Translations under genes and position numbers: made by a program
In this document: in pieces, positions 35,601 through 47,500 of the stretch
Layout: each line of letters starts with the position of its first letter
Position numbering within the stretch: position 1 is the first letter of the stretch
Notes under the pieces: generated by a model
What the model saw: the letters and a program-made list of their open reading frames with translations, nothing else
Database searches by the model: none
Told to the model about the DNA's origin: nothing
Assembly: GCA_036023115.1 (NCBI GenBank)
Contig: JAYKKT010000086.1
Coordinates: 10,989,501-11,053,500 of the forward strand
DNA length: 64,000 bases
DNA from: Brasenia schreberi
Lineage: Eukaryota > Streptophyta > Magnoliopsida > Nymphaeales > Cabombaceae
Direction of reading: 5' to 3'

Positions 35601-35889
35601 TGCTCGTTTGGATTTTTTGCCTCATTTTCATCCCGGCGAGTTGAACTTTTCCTTCACTTTTTGGCCCGATCTTAAGCTGCTTTTGGATCGGGTTTCTCCT
35701 GCTTTGTTTGAGCTAGTTTACAAAACTTGGGTTTTGGCCTGGGTTGGAAAACCTTTATTTCGAAAGATTTTATGAGAAAAAGTTTAAACTTCAAAACTTC
35801 GAGGTTTTAAAGCTTTAAAACAAGGTTGTGAGCTGGTTTTTGAAATTCAGGCGTTTATTTGAAAATATTTCTATTTTGGGGTGTTTACA
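32660..35889 (-). repeat. 3' LTR of the Tat-like element (left copy)
   Basis: 3230 bases. Read on the minus strand: U3 with GGATTTGGATCC-like motifs (about 35205-35295), TATA (35187-35197), CACGTG (35159-35164), long GGTTAG/GGTTCA-rich tract (about 33950-34900), GAGC/GCTC hairpin repeats (33373-33760), 41-base minisatellite (about 33168-33350), conserved 28-base block (32826-32853), hairpin (32742-32761), terminus TGTTTACA. Confidence 0.95.
35187..35197 (-). promoter_or_regulatory. TATA box in the left LTR
   Basis: Minus strand CCTATAAATAG. A CACGTG box follows about 22 bases downstream, and GGATTTGGATC-type motifs precede it. The equivalent in the right LTR is at 52896-52906. Confidence 0.65.
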
Positions 35890-35905
35890 GATGCCCCTCT
35901 TTGGC
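35890..35905 (-). promoter_or_regulatory. Polypurine tract of the Tat-like element
   Basis: Minus strand reads CCAAAGAGGGGCATC directly before the 3' LTR (TGTAAACACC). A purine run ending in GGGGCATC at this position is the expected plus-strand primer site. Confidence 0.75.
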
Positions 35906-37082
35906 ATTATCCAAATTTATTTGGATAATGTCAAAAAAGCTAACACCCCTTTTGTTTTTCTCCCTGGATTTGTCCTCGAGAATATGGATCGTCCCAGTTT
36001 TCTGAAAAAAAACTTTTTCTTATGACAGGTAAGAGGGGATTTTTGCTAAAGGAGACTTTTCCTAATGTGGTTCTAGTCCTAATTGGGATCATGCGTTTGA
36101 TGACCCTGTGTGCATGAGTGGGTGACATGGATGATATGCTGGAAAAATGATTTTCTAGAGACCCTAATTATACCATGATCGAACTTGGGAGGCTCATGAA
36201 GGTTGGCTGCCCCAAGTGAGCTGGTCTCATGTGGCTCGATGTTCAGGGTTTTTCTCAATTCGATTTTGAAAGAGGGAAAACCCTTTTAGCTTCAATCACA
36301 AGGATTTCAACTTCTTGTGTTTCCCTTTACTTGAGTCTTAACACTCGCTACTTTAGCGGAGGTTTTTATAAGAAAATCAGGAAACATTGCAAAATTTCTA
36401 CACCTTACCTAACAACGTCTAAATCTCAAACAAAATGAGATTCAAATAAGTATATCATATTTTTACTCTAGGACTCTCCGAAATGAACCTTTTTTTTCAT
36501 TGGGATAAATCGCAAGGATAGGGGAAAGAGTTACCACTGTCCCTTCTGAAGCGTCTTGTGGTTTTAGGCAAAGAGGCGGAAAATTTGCTCTTTTGAGCTT
36601 TTTGGTAATTCTTTCTTTTTCTTTCATAGAGGGCCTCGCCTTTGGGAGGATTTTTCTTTTTATTTTTTCCTCTTTTCTTTTTCAATGGAAGAATGATTTT
36701 CTTTCTTTTTCCTATTCTGCCTTCCTTTGGAAGGAGACTTTTGGAGGGATTTCCCTCTTTTTATGCTTTTTGCCAAATTTTCCTTTTGGGGAAGAGAAGT
36801 GAAGGGGGGAGAGACTTATCCCAATGGTTTACTCGATTCATCCTAGATCACCCTATTTTGAAATAGCATGTACTACTTGAAAATATTTTGCTATATTGAA
36901 CAAGGCCTTCCTTTGTAAGATGAAGACTTTTGAAATGTAACCCATCGATTTTTGAGAACTCCACTTTTCACAAACATCGATTCCCTTATTCAGGGTCACA
37001 CGATCCACCTTGATCCTTCCTTTGCGAAGTTTCAAAGGAGATCCCCTCAAAACATTTTCACAAAAGGTATTCAGCTTAGACC
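35906..37082. other. 3' untranslated region of the Tat-like element
   Basis: About 1.2 kb between the end of integrase and the polypurine tract with no supported ORF. The plus strand is T-rich around 36490-36800. Confidence 0.6.
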
Positions 37083-38150
37083 CTACACATGGTATTTTTT
37101 CAAATATTGGGCATTTATAGGGTCTGCTAAATTTCTACCCTCGATATCGATTAACCAATAGGCATTATTGGTGGTTGTTCCCCTTACAACATAGGGACCA
37201 TCCCACTTGGGCCGCCACTTTCCAAATGGATGTGGGCCACGATGGTGGATGATTTTCAATACGAGGTCTCCTACTTGAAAGTGGCAAGGCTTCATATGCT
37301 TTTCATAATGTCGAGCTATCCTTTGCCGGTATGCATGTGCATGATCCATAGCAAGGAGCTTTTTTTCGTCCAACAAATCAAGCTCAGCCATCCTAGCATG
37401 TTGAAAAGTCTCTAGGGGAGGTCGAGTGCGAGTGATGTATGAAATGAATGCAATTTGGTATGAATGAGGAGAATGGCGTTTGTACCATAGACCAACTCGA
37501 ATGGCGTGGCATTTGTGGGTATTCGGATGGAAGTCCTATAAGCCCATAAGGCTTCATCAAGCTTCTCATGTCATGTCCTACCCTTCTCTAAAGTTTTTTC
37601 AATGATGCTAATGAGAGTTTTGTTTGTGGCTTCGGCTTGGCCGTTGCCTTTAGGGTAGTAGGGCGACGAGAAGTGTTGAGTTATGCCATAGGTATTACAT
37701 AACTTTTCCATCTTCTCATTCTTGAAAGGGGTGCCATTATCAGACACTAGGTCTCTTGAAACTCCAAATCAAGCCAAGATATTCTTCTTAGTGAATGCCA
37801 CTACATGTTGCCCCTGGACATTAGTCAAGGAGGTAGCTTCAACCTATTTAGAAAAATATTCGGTGGCTGCTAGGATGAACCTATGCCCATTTGATGCATT
37901 CGGGGAGATTGATCCTACGATGTCAAACGCCCACATGGTGAAAGGCCATGGGCTGACAATGGAATGCAAGGTCGATGATGGGATATGAATGGCATGTCCA
38001 TGCACTTGACATGGGTGACATTTCCTAACATGATCATGACAATCTTGCTTAAGGGTGGACCAAAAATAACCGGCTCGAAGTATTTTCATAGCCATCATAT
38101 TCGCATTGACATACCCTCCACATTCTCCATCGTGGAATTCATGCATTATA
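37083..38150 (-). pseudogene. Tat-like element integrase
   Basis: From right to left: HHCC zinc module at 38146-38000 (HEFHDGECGG ... CHDHVRKCHPCQVHG); core with WAFDIVGSISPNASNG and ILAATEYFSK (first Asp, 37950-37844); then in a frame broken by stops VSDNGTPF and PYYPKGNGQAEATNKT (second Asp and Glu, about 37770-37600). The C-terminal GPY-type module lies at 37391-37083 (FQVGDLVL, KWDGPYVV). The enzyme inserts element cDNA into chromosomal DNA. Catalytic residues survive, but stops and a frame shift make this copy inactive. Confidence 0.88.
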
Positions 38151-38152
38151 GT

Positions 38153-39080
38153 TCAAGCCTCCTCGAGGTTTACACACCTCAACAAGATGCCAGTAAAACT
38201 CTTTTTATAGAGAATTCTGCCCAAAATCACGTATCGGGTTGAAATCTTTCGAATGAAAGCTTTATCCCTGGAAGACGCAAATTCTGAAAATCTTCCATTT
38301 TCTAAGAAGTTTTTAATGTCTTGAAACAAGGGTTTTTCAGTGGAATTTTGGTCATTTTGGCAAATCTCCAAATCGTGGGTGGATAGAGTGGGTGAGTGCC
38401 ATATTTCTAAGCATCGGGTTCCAAAGGTGGGATCAACCCTTAGGGCTAATCCTAAGGATAAGAGGGCATCTGCTATGGCATTGTCCTCTCTACCTATGTG
38501 TACATGTTTTGAAGGAGTCGACCAGTTTGGTGGCTAATTCGTGGTATGGAAAGAGTTTTTCATTTTTGACTTGCCAAATTTTTAAGACTTGATTTATGAC
38601 AAGTAAAGAATCTCCAAAGACCTCGATGCATGATGTCCTTAGATTTTTCAAGATTTTCAAGCCTTGTATGAGTGCTTCATATTCGGCTATGTTATTGGAA
38701 CATTCAAAATATAGGCGAATAGCAATAGGAATCTCTCCCTTTTCAGGAGATATGAGGATGACTCCCACACCTGCCCCTCTTTGGTTTCTTACCCCATCAA
38801 AGTGCATTTTCCATACTTGGTTTTCGTTTAAACAATTTGCTAAAACATGGTTTTGAAAATTGTTTGTAAAGATGCCCTCGTCGGGCATTTCATCAAGTAT
38901 GGGATACGTCTCTTCCAGGGGGAATTCAACCACATAATCAGCTAGGGCTTGTCCCTTAATGGAGGTTTGATGGTAGAATTTTAAATCATACTCCATTAAG
39001 AGGAGCTGCCATTTACCAAGCCTACCCGTGATGATAGGTTTTTCAAACAAGTGCTTGATCGGATCAAGCCTATACACTAT
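38153..39080 (-). pseudogene. Tat-like element second RNase H (archaeal type)
   Basis: Minus frame 39077-38490 contains KGQALADYVVEFP, then WKMHFDGVRNQRGAGVG (first Asp), CSNNIAEYEALIQGL (Glu) and EVFGDSLLVINQV (Asp). This second RNase H after the normal one is the hallmark of Tat-lineage gypsy elements. A shorter frame (38371-38153, FLENGRFSEFAS ... RYVILGRILYKK) links it to integrase. The catalytic D-E-D set is complete, but the polyprotein frame is broken at 39080 and 38490. Confidence 0.87.
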
Positions 39081-40282
39081 TCATATCTCATGATCTAGGA
39101 AGTAGTGTCTGAATTTTTGGCAAACCCATACCAAGGCCAAGCACGTTTTCTCCATGGCTTGATAATTTCTTTCATATGCCAATAGAGTTTTTGAAATGTA
39201 GTAAATAGCATACTCTTTATAGCTATCATCCTCATATTGGGACAATAAAGCACCCAATGCATTCGCATGCATGAAAATATAAAGCAACAATGGCTTGCCT
39301 TGCCTTGGAGATTTTAAAACTAGAGGATTTACCAAATAAGTTTTTAATCTTTCAAAAGCTTTTTGACAATCGTTGTCCCATACAAACTTCACCCCTTTTC
39401 TCAAAAGCTTATTGAAAGGTTCGCATCTCGTTGCCAGGTTTGAAATAAACCTTCTGATCGATTGGAGGCAACCTTGGAGGCTTTGGATTTGGGTCAAGTT
39501 GGAGGGTGGAGGCATGTCTATGATGGCTCGACACTTAGAGGGGTCGACTTCAATGCCCCTTTGGCTTACCATAAAGCCTAAAAGCTTACCCGATTCCACT
39601 CCGAAGACACACTTTTGAGGGTTTAGTTTTACTTTGTAAAGCCTAAGCCTTTTGAAAACTTTTTGCAAAGATTTGATGTGTATGCATCGGGTTTTTGATT
39701 TTACCAAAAGATTATCCACGTATACTTCCAAAAGCTCATGAATTTGATCATGAAAAATGGTAGTCATGGCTCTTTGGTATGTGGCACCGATATTTTTCAA
39801 TCCAAAGGGCATAACTGTGTAACAGTAGGTGCCCCAGGGTGTAATAAAAGCACTTTTTCGCTGATCTCTTGGAGTTAACTTGATTTGATTATAACTTAAG
39901 TAGTCATCCATAAAAGAGAACATTTCATGATTTGCAGTGCTGTCCACTATTAAATCAATGTTTAGCAAAGAGAAATTATCTTTTGGAGTGGCTTTGTTCA
40001 GATTTCTAAAATCGATGCAAATCCGAATTTTTCCATTGGATTTTTGAACTACAACTATATTTGAAAGCCAATCAGAATACACAATGGTTTTATAAATCCG
40101 GCTTTTAAAAGATCTTCTAAATCCTCTTTCACTTGCGAGTAGACATTGGGATGGATTTTTCTAAGCTTTTGCTTTATAGGTTTAGCATATGGTTCTAGGG
40201 GAAGACAATGCTCTATAATTTTTGGGTATAGACCAGGCATGTCTTCGTAGGTCCATGCAAATATATCTATGCAAGCTTTCAA
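39081..40282 (-). pseudogene. Tat-like element reverse transcriptase and first RNase H
   Basis: Entry at 40282-40055 (DIFAWTYEDMPGL, EDLEDLLKAGFIKP), a frame shift near 40080, then 40082-39081: GKIRICIDFRNLNKATPKD, SFMDDYLSYNQIKL, AFITPWGTYCYTVMPFGLKN, and the active site EVYVDNLLVKSK. Here YVDD has become YVDN, so polymerisation would fail. It continues with LGFMVSQRGIEVDPSK and FVWDNDCQKAFERLK to the first RNase H (ISKTLLAYERNYQAMEK). A stop follows HEI at 39081. Confidence 0.92.
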
Positions 40283-40664
40283 GAATGCAATGAATGATCT
40301 TTTTCATGCTCGTGCAGACATGTGCCTATCTTAACATGCTTAGGATTTGACTTACACCCTAGGTTGGTTTCTATAAAATCCCCTCCTACGGAATTTGAAG
40401 GTTTTTCCAAATCAAGGATTTTATGAAACTCGGGAAGCTCGGAGGCTTTATCCTCCTCAGGGAAAAGGAGATCCTCCTCCGTGCTTTGATCATTCTTGAG
40501 AATTTTAGATCCTAGGAAAGTTTGAGGCGACGCCTGGTTTTGAAAAACACCTGGTTTTGGTTTTGCAAGTTTTGAAAAATTTGGGCCTTTCACAAAGACA
40601 ATTTTTTCTTCAAATCTTTCAATTTTTTTGTCTTTTTTGAAATTTACACCAAGAGCTGGTATAT
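40279..40664 (-). pseudogene. Protease-RT linker of the Tat-like element, distal part
   Basis: Open minus frame from the solo LTR junction at 40664 to a stop at 40279: lysine- and proline-rich, no known domain (EEKIVFVKGPNFSKL ... LLFPEEDKASELPE). It is in frame with 44169-43957 on the other side of the solo LTR once the TATAT duplication is counted once, so it was one ORF before that insertion. Confidence 0.7.
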
Positions 40665-43600
40665 TATAAACACCCCGAAATCAAATGATTTCCAAAACAA
40701 ACACCTGGTTTGTAAAACCATTTCAAAACCAATTTTGAGTTTTCGAAAACCCAGGAGTTCCAAAGATTTAAACTTTTTATCAAAAACCCTTTCGAAATAT
40801 AGTTTCTTAAACTTGGGCCAAGTCCCAATTTTATAAGCAGCCAAAGCAAGCAGGTGGAGCCTGATCGAAAAGCAGCTCCAAAAGTAGGTCCCAAAAGCCC
40901 AGAATTCAACCCAGTCTGATGAAAGCCGGACCAAAAAACAAAAGAAGAGCCTAGGCTATAAGCAGACTTCAGCCCTGGAATATGAAATGCAAAGCCAAAG
41001 CACCAAACAAAACCATCAGAGATCCAAGCCCAAGCTTGAAATTCCAAAAATCAGATGAAACGAAGTCTAGAAGGTGAGAAGCAGATCGGACGAAAAGATT
41101 GGGGAAAACCCAGCCCAAGACAGAGCACTGATGAAGCTAGGGCCCGTGAAAACCGCCCGTCTCGAAATGCCAAGAAGGACTAAAGAAACAAAATTTGGAT
41201 TAGATTTGAATATAAATATCTAGATCCAGACCCAAATAATATTTGAATCAGATTTGGATCATAAAAACTAAATCCAAGATCCAAACCCAAGACCTACCCC
41301 CTTACCTATAAATAGAGGTGAGGGGTAGATGAAGGTTCACGTGAATTTCAAGTGAGAGGCTTGGGAGAGAGAGCATAAAGTAAGAGAGAGAAGATTGATG
41401 GGCTTGACTTTGTCAAGTGCGTTAGCCATATGGGCTTAGCCAAAGGAGAAATGGGCTCAAGCCATGTGGGCTTGGATCAAGGCATGGGCTACACGAGGTG
41501 GACCGGCTCCAAGAGGTAGGTCTCTCAACCTAACCCTAACCTAGCCACTAAACCTAACCCCAAACTAGCCTAGACTTAACCTACATGCCCCAAACTGACT
41601 CCATTTTACCCCCTAGTTGGACCACTCTCACTCCCAACCGACCTACCCTTTTAACCCAACTGACCTCCTTATTTAATCCAAACCGACTCTATTTAGCCCC
41701 TAGACCTAACCACACCTAGTTCTGACTCAACCCCTCTCCACCGACCTAGCTTAAACTCTCTAACCAAGTGCATCTTGCACTCGATTTGTGTCCTGCACGC
41801 CCCTAGCCATCACCCGGCCTGCACCTTGTGTAGCGCCATAGCCAACACCCAGCCCCATCCCGCCGATTCCAGCACCTTACCAGCTACCTGCTGCACACCA
41901 TAGCTCCCAGCCACTCGCCAACATCCCACTCCACTACCACCAGCCTGCTACCTTCACCCAACTCCCAGCCGAACCCCCTACCCGCTACACCTCGCCTCAC
42001 AACCCCAGCCTACACTCTTTCAAGCACCCTGTGCCCCTGCTACGCATAACTCTGCCGGCCTGCACCATCTTCAGCCGTGCACCTGCCACGCATCCCACAC
42101 TACACCGCACCTCACTTCTCCCAGTCACCACCCTGCCACAGTGCCCCTACTGTTACCATCCACACCCAGCACCTGCCTCCAGCACACGCCACACCTACAT
42201 CAGTCCCACGCACTTGTTGCGTGCCTCGCACCCTATCACCAGCAGCGCGCCCTTGTCGTGCCAACCCCTAGCAACCACCACCCTGCCGTTACCATCCACA
42301 CCCAGCACCTGTCACTAGCACCCGACCAGCACCCCATCCGTCCCGCATCATACACACCCGCTCCCCAGCCATCTCCCTACCGCCTGCCGACCTACCTCAA
42401 TAGCACCCTACACCAACACCCCACATTTGCCGTGACTCAGCCCCATCCTACCTAACTCACCTAGCTAGGACCACACCCATTACACCCTAACCTAAACCTT
42501 GCCCGAACCCAGGCCATCCAAAGCCTAAGCCATCAAACACTTGGTTGCCCCCAAGTGAACCCGAAGCCTAAACTCTCACGACTAGACCCACCTAGGGAGA
42601 CCTATCTCATGGCTGCCAAGGAGGATGGACCCGAGCAACTTGAGAGGAAAAGCCGACCACCTGTAAGTGTTTGTTTAAGTTCGGCTTTTACCTTACTCAT
42701 TTAAGATTAAATTCAATTCGATACGGGGTTGTAATAATGGAGCGTAGTCTCCCCCCGAAATGTAATATTTGTGCTTGATACACAAGTCACACACGTACAC
42801 TTGAGCCTTATCGCTCTTAATCGTACACAAGGGACACCCACGTGCACTTGAGCCTTTCCGCTCTTATATTGCACACGATTGCACACACATTGAGCCTTTC
42901 CGCTCTTAAGCTAAAGTATATATTTCCATTCGGGTATTTACTTTAGTGAAAGCTGTGTGAGTTGCAATTCCATTCGGGTAGTTACATTCAAGTCGTGTGA
43001 GTTTGTCATTTAAATTTCACACTTACACACACGTATTGAGCCTTTTCGCTCTTAAGCTAAAGTATATATTTCCCTTTGGGTATTTACTTTAGTGAAAGTT
43101 GTGTGAGTTGTCATTTAAATTTCACACTTACACACACGTGCATTGAGCCTTTCTGCTCTTAAGCTAAAGTATATATTTCCATTTGGGTATTTACTTTAGT
43201 GAAAGCTGTGTGAGTTGTCATTTCAATTTCACATGAGAAGCACACAAAAGCACTTGAGCCTTTCCGCTCTCTACTCTCACACACATTAAGCCTTGTCGCT
43301 CTTACGATATAATATATTTATATATTTTCAAGTTGTGTGAGTTTATTTCACGTCGAGTTGCATTTCCCTTTATGTGGATTTACATTAAGTCGTGTGAGTT
43401 GCTTTACATTTCGGGTATTTACATTAAGCTGCATGAGTTGCACTTCAATTTCGGGTATTTACATTAAGTTGTGTGAGTTGTGCTTTCAATTTGAGCCTAG
43501 CTCACATCATTATCTCAAAAAAACCGAAAATATTTGTGCATCTTTGCATTTGTTAGCTTTCAAAAGTGCCCTAAATCTATGCACAAACCAAGTTGAAAAT

Positions 43601-43956
43601 AGGTCACTTGTGCACACACATATCCGGCCTAAATAGCTAAAAACTCCAAAGACTTAGGCACGTCCAAAGTCGGAATAAAACTTGCAAACTAGGTATACAT
43701 CGAGTTTTTAAAGCACTGATATTGCAAAGTTTTGTAAAAACGAAATTTTAAGCGTTTAAACTGACCCTTGAGCATCGGTTCAAGAAGGTTTAAACGAAAA
43801 GATCCCGCTTATTCCCAATTGCCAGAAAAAGTCAGAATATTTCAAAAATCTTCGCTAGCTTTAGCAAGCTAGCTGGCACGCCCTTAAAAACGACATAGGC
43901 ACGAAAATATTCATTTCTGGTCTCAAGAACCAGAAGTGAAAATTTTCATGTTTATA
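40665..43956 (+). repeat. Solo LTR of a related Tat-type family, plus orientation
   Basis: 3292 bases, TATAAACACC at the left and TGTTTATA at the right, flanked by TATAT (40660-40664 and 43957-43961). U3 with ATTTGGATC motifs (41195-41290), TATA 41306-41316, CACGTG 41338-41343, CCTAAC/CACC-rich tract (about 41520-42620), seven GAGC-loop-GCTC hairpins (42840-43310), 28-base block 43761-43788 and hairpin 43854-43873. It interrupts the protease-RT linker of the host element. The ends are TA..TA instead of the usual TG..CA. Confidence 0.9.
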
Positions 43957-44544
43957 TATATACAAAACCTTGTTTTTGGTATTTTCAGGTTTTTTAGTTT
44001 TTTTGGGTTTTTGTAAAGAAATGATAGTAGGATAAATGCAAATCACGCTTTTTTTGGATTTTTCGCAATTTTTCAATGTTTTTGAGTTTTGAGGTTTTTC
44101 CAATTGTTTTTGGATTTTGAGAATATGTATTTTTTTTGGATTTTTGGTTGAGGAGGGGTCTTCCATCATACCTACAAAGAAAACACCATGAATCAGTCTC
44201 TAAATAAGAGGTCTAAGTCATAGGTTTCAGTTTTAGGAGGTTCTAGGGCACCCTTGACCCAAGTGGTCGTAGGTGGTGGTTCCGGGGGTATGTTTGGAGT
44301 GTAGCCTATCCCATGCAGGTTTCATTCTAGACAACCTCGGTTTTGGTTCCCTAAACCTTGATAGAGCATATAACCTATGTTTAACATCATGTTCCAAGGC
44401 TTTTTTAGTTTTGAGAATGTTTTGTAAAGTGGATGGCCTTGGAACACGGTGTCATCCATGTCATGCTCAAATGGTTTTCTGTTTAGGGTTTTTGGGAATA
44501 TTTTAACTTTGATTTTTCCTAGGATGATCACAGTTTTGGGCGGG
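43957..44544 (-). pseudogene. Protease C-terminus and linker of the Tat-like element, between the two solo LTRs
   Basis: Read on minus from 44544, the frame continues that of the protease ORF (47720 onward) when the GCGAG/GCGGG duplication is counted once. It shows VIILGKIKVKIF and NIGYMLYQGLGNQNRG, the GxxYxLxxGLG region expected just after Tat-type proteases, then stops near 44280 and 44180. From 44169 another frame is strikingly Lys/Asn-rich (KIQKQLEKPQNSKTLKN) up to 43957. A TTTTCTTTGTAG at about 44171-44182 looks like an intron acceptor; Ogre elements have an intron between protease and RT. Confidence 0.6.
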
Positions 44545-47500
44545 TGTAGACGACGAAAATCCCCGCCTCTTGGTTCTTAGGCCTGAAGCGGATCCTTTCG
44601 TGTGTCTAAGTCGTATTTAAGCAAAAGGGTGTGCCAGCTAGCTTACTTAAGCTAGCGAAGAAATATTTTGAAATCTGACTTCTATCGTGGCGACTATGAG
44701 CAAGCAAGCTCTTTTCGTCGCAGACCTTCTTCCACCGACGCGCAAGGGTCAGTCTGTACGCTTAGAAAAATGGAGTTTCAGACATGATAACCTAGGAAAA
44801 TGTTTGAGGTGTTCGATTCAGGCTGATTTGTATGGTTTCAAATTTTATTTTCACATGGATTTGCACGTGCCTATGTCTTTCTTTTTATCCCTTTTCGGGC
44901 CAACTAGGTGTGTGTATGCACACGTGACCTAAGTGGGGCGATTTTGAGCAGGAGTGTGGAGTTTGCTTTGATGCAATATGCGTCCTAACTCGTGGTATGG
45001 CATATATGCAATGCAAACTCATGCAACTCCAAAGGGAAAACCCGAATTGAAAGACAATGCGGAAGGGAAATGACTTAATGTAAATTGCAAAAGGGAAATT
45101 GCAAAAAGGGAAATATGGATATATCTTAAGAGCAAAAAGGCTCAATTGTGCAAGTATGTGTCGTGTATATATGTAAAGACTACGCACACTTGCTGAACCT
45201 TAAAACCCAAATCTTAAAGACATAGCCGAAAGGGAAATACTTGTGAGTGTGCGTGGGTGTTGTGTGTATATTGAAAGACAACTCACACGACTTAAATGAA
45301 ACCCAAATATAATTGCAATATGGCCTTAACTAAGGTCTTGGGAGTAAGAGCGAAAGCTCAATGTGTGTGAGTGTAGAATTGAAGTACTACGCACACGACA
45401 TAAATGAAACCCAAATATAATTGCAATAGGCCTTGACTAAGGTCTTGGGAGTAAGAGCGAAAGCTCAATGTGTGTAAGTGTAGAATTGAAATACTACGCA
45501 CACAACTTGAAGTAAAACACCCCAAAATGAAATTGCAATAGGCCCTTACTAGGGTCTTGAAAATAAGAGCGAAAGCTCAATGTGTGTGAGTGTGAAAATT
45601 AAAAGACAACACATACAACCTAAACAAAAACCCACGCAACTTAAATTATATACGTATAGTTATATCTTAAGGGCTGATTAGGCCCATGTGTGTGTCAAAA
45701 TCGTGTGCAGCTAAGAGCGGGATAGGCTCAAGTGCACGTGTGTGTGGGTGTGCCAAACCACATTATTACAAACGGGGGGAGACAACGCTCCATTATTACA
45801 ACCCCGAATCGAATTTAATTAAGCATAAGCAAGTCTATAACAAGGACCGAGTTAGGCACTTACGTATAGCTGGTCCGGGTGTGACTTGCTTGCACTTGGG
45901 CTGGTGAGTCGCCTTGGGCTGCAAGAGGGAGCTCCTTGGAAGGGCGCGGCAAGGGAAGGTGCTGGCCGGATGGCAAAGGTGCAGCGGGTGGCGCCTTGGC
46001 GCTAGCCGAGTGGATGGGGTGCTGCCTTGGCTAGGGTTGGGGTGCTTAGGGAAGGTAAGGATGCTAGTTAGGGTGTTAGCTAGAGGCTGGTTTAATGGAA
46101 GAGGTAAGGCTGAGGGTGTTAGCTAGGGGCTGTCTAAAGGAAAGGAGGGGCAGGTGGTGCAGTCGGGTAATGCTGGCCGAACGGTGGAAGGTGGCAGGTG
46201 GTGGCCGGTTGGATGAGGTGTTGCCTTGGCTAGGAGAAGGTGGCGAGTGGTGGCTAAGAATGGAGGGGGAGTGAAGAAAAGGTGGCATTGAGATGGGGTA
46301 CTAACCGGGATGAAGGATGGCCGAAGGATGAGATGGCGGGTGTCAAGGTGCAGCCGGTGGCGTGGAGCTGGCCGAAGTGGAGTGGAGTGAAGTGGTGCTG
46401 CTGGAAGTTGGAGGTGGCAGGTTCCAAGAGGGTGAGAGAGAGAGAGAGAGCAAGGGCTGGGCTGCCCAAGAAGTCATGCAAAACCCTCCCACAAGGGGGG
46501 GGGGGGGGGGGGGGGGGGGGGTTATAGGCTTTTAGTGGGTCGGTTGGGCTGGTATTGGGGGGGTGGTTTAGGGGTATGGTGGTGGTAGTTTGGGGATATG
46601 GTGGGCTGGGCTTTTAGGTGGGCCAGATATTTATCTTGGGTGGTTTGGGGATATGGTGTGCTAGGGATATAGGTGGGTTGGTTTAGTGGTTTAGGGCTTA
46701 GCTAGGTGGGTTGGGCTTAGGGTGAGGTTTAGTGGAGTGGGTTAGGTGTTTAGGCTAGGATTAGGGGGAGGTTAGGCTAGGTTTAGGGAAGGATTAGGGA
46801 AGTGGGTTAGGTGATTAGGCTAGGATTAGGTCGGGATTAGGGGGAAATGGCTAGCTAAAGGGGATTAGGCTTAGGATTGGGGTTAGGAGCATCCCTTTGC
46901 ATGACCCATGGACCTAGTTGCATCAAGTTGGTGCAGCCCTAGGTTAGGTGTAGGTGCATACAAGCTTAAACCCACACTCATTAGGCTAACCCACATGATA
47001 AACCCAAAACTTGACATACAAGTCAAGCTTAACACATGTTTACTCATATTTAATCACCCCATTCTCTCTCATACCCAAGCTTTCCACGTGATTTTCTTGT
47101 GGGCCCCACCTCCATTTATGAGAAGGTGATGTGGGCCCTGGATGTGGATATTGGATTGGATCTTTGGATCCAAATCCAAATCCAAATCCACATATATGTT
47201 TGGATTTGGATCTGGATATATATGGTCCAGATCCAATCCAAAGCTGATTTTCTTACTCCTTCATGGTGTATTCAAAACGAACGGTTTGTGCGGAGCCTGA
47301 CAACATCAGTACTCCGTCTTGCGTTGGGTCTTCGCCAACATTGTCGTGCGCTCCTCTTTTCACCTTCCGGAGATGATTTTAAGTAGTTTGTTGATAACAG
47401 GGGCTTGGATGTTCGAGATTCTGGGGATGAATCTAATACGAGAGTTGATGTGTCGGGCTCGACATGTGCTCCGGTTCTGGGCTCTCTTTCGCTCTTTTGG

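Noticed and set aside
35890..37080. Several plus-strand ORFs of 60-75 codons
   Set aside because: They lie in T-rich 3' untranslated DNA of the Tat-like element and have no recognisable motif.
42031..42455. Overlapping Pro/Thr/His-rich ORFs
   Set aside because: They fall in the CACC/CCTAAC-rich part of a solo LTR, are open in several frames at once, and match no protein family.
46434..46534. TTATAGG next to the G run as the TATA box of the solo LTR
   Set aside because: The TATA-like CATAAATG at 47113-47120 has the conserved spacing to CACGTG and to the GGATTTGGATC module; the other site does not.
46530..46880. Interstitial telomere array
   Set aside because: TTTAGGG-like words are present but there is no run of perfect repeats, and similar biased tracts occur at the same place in the other LTRs.
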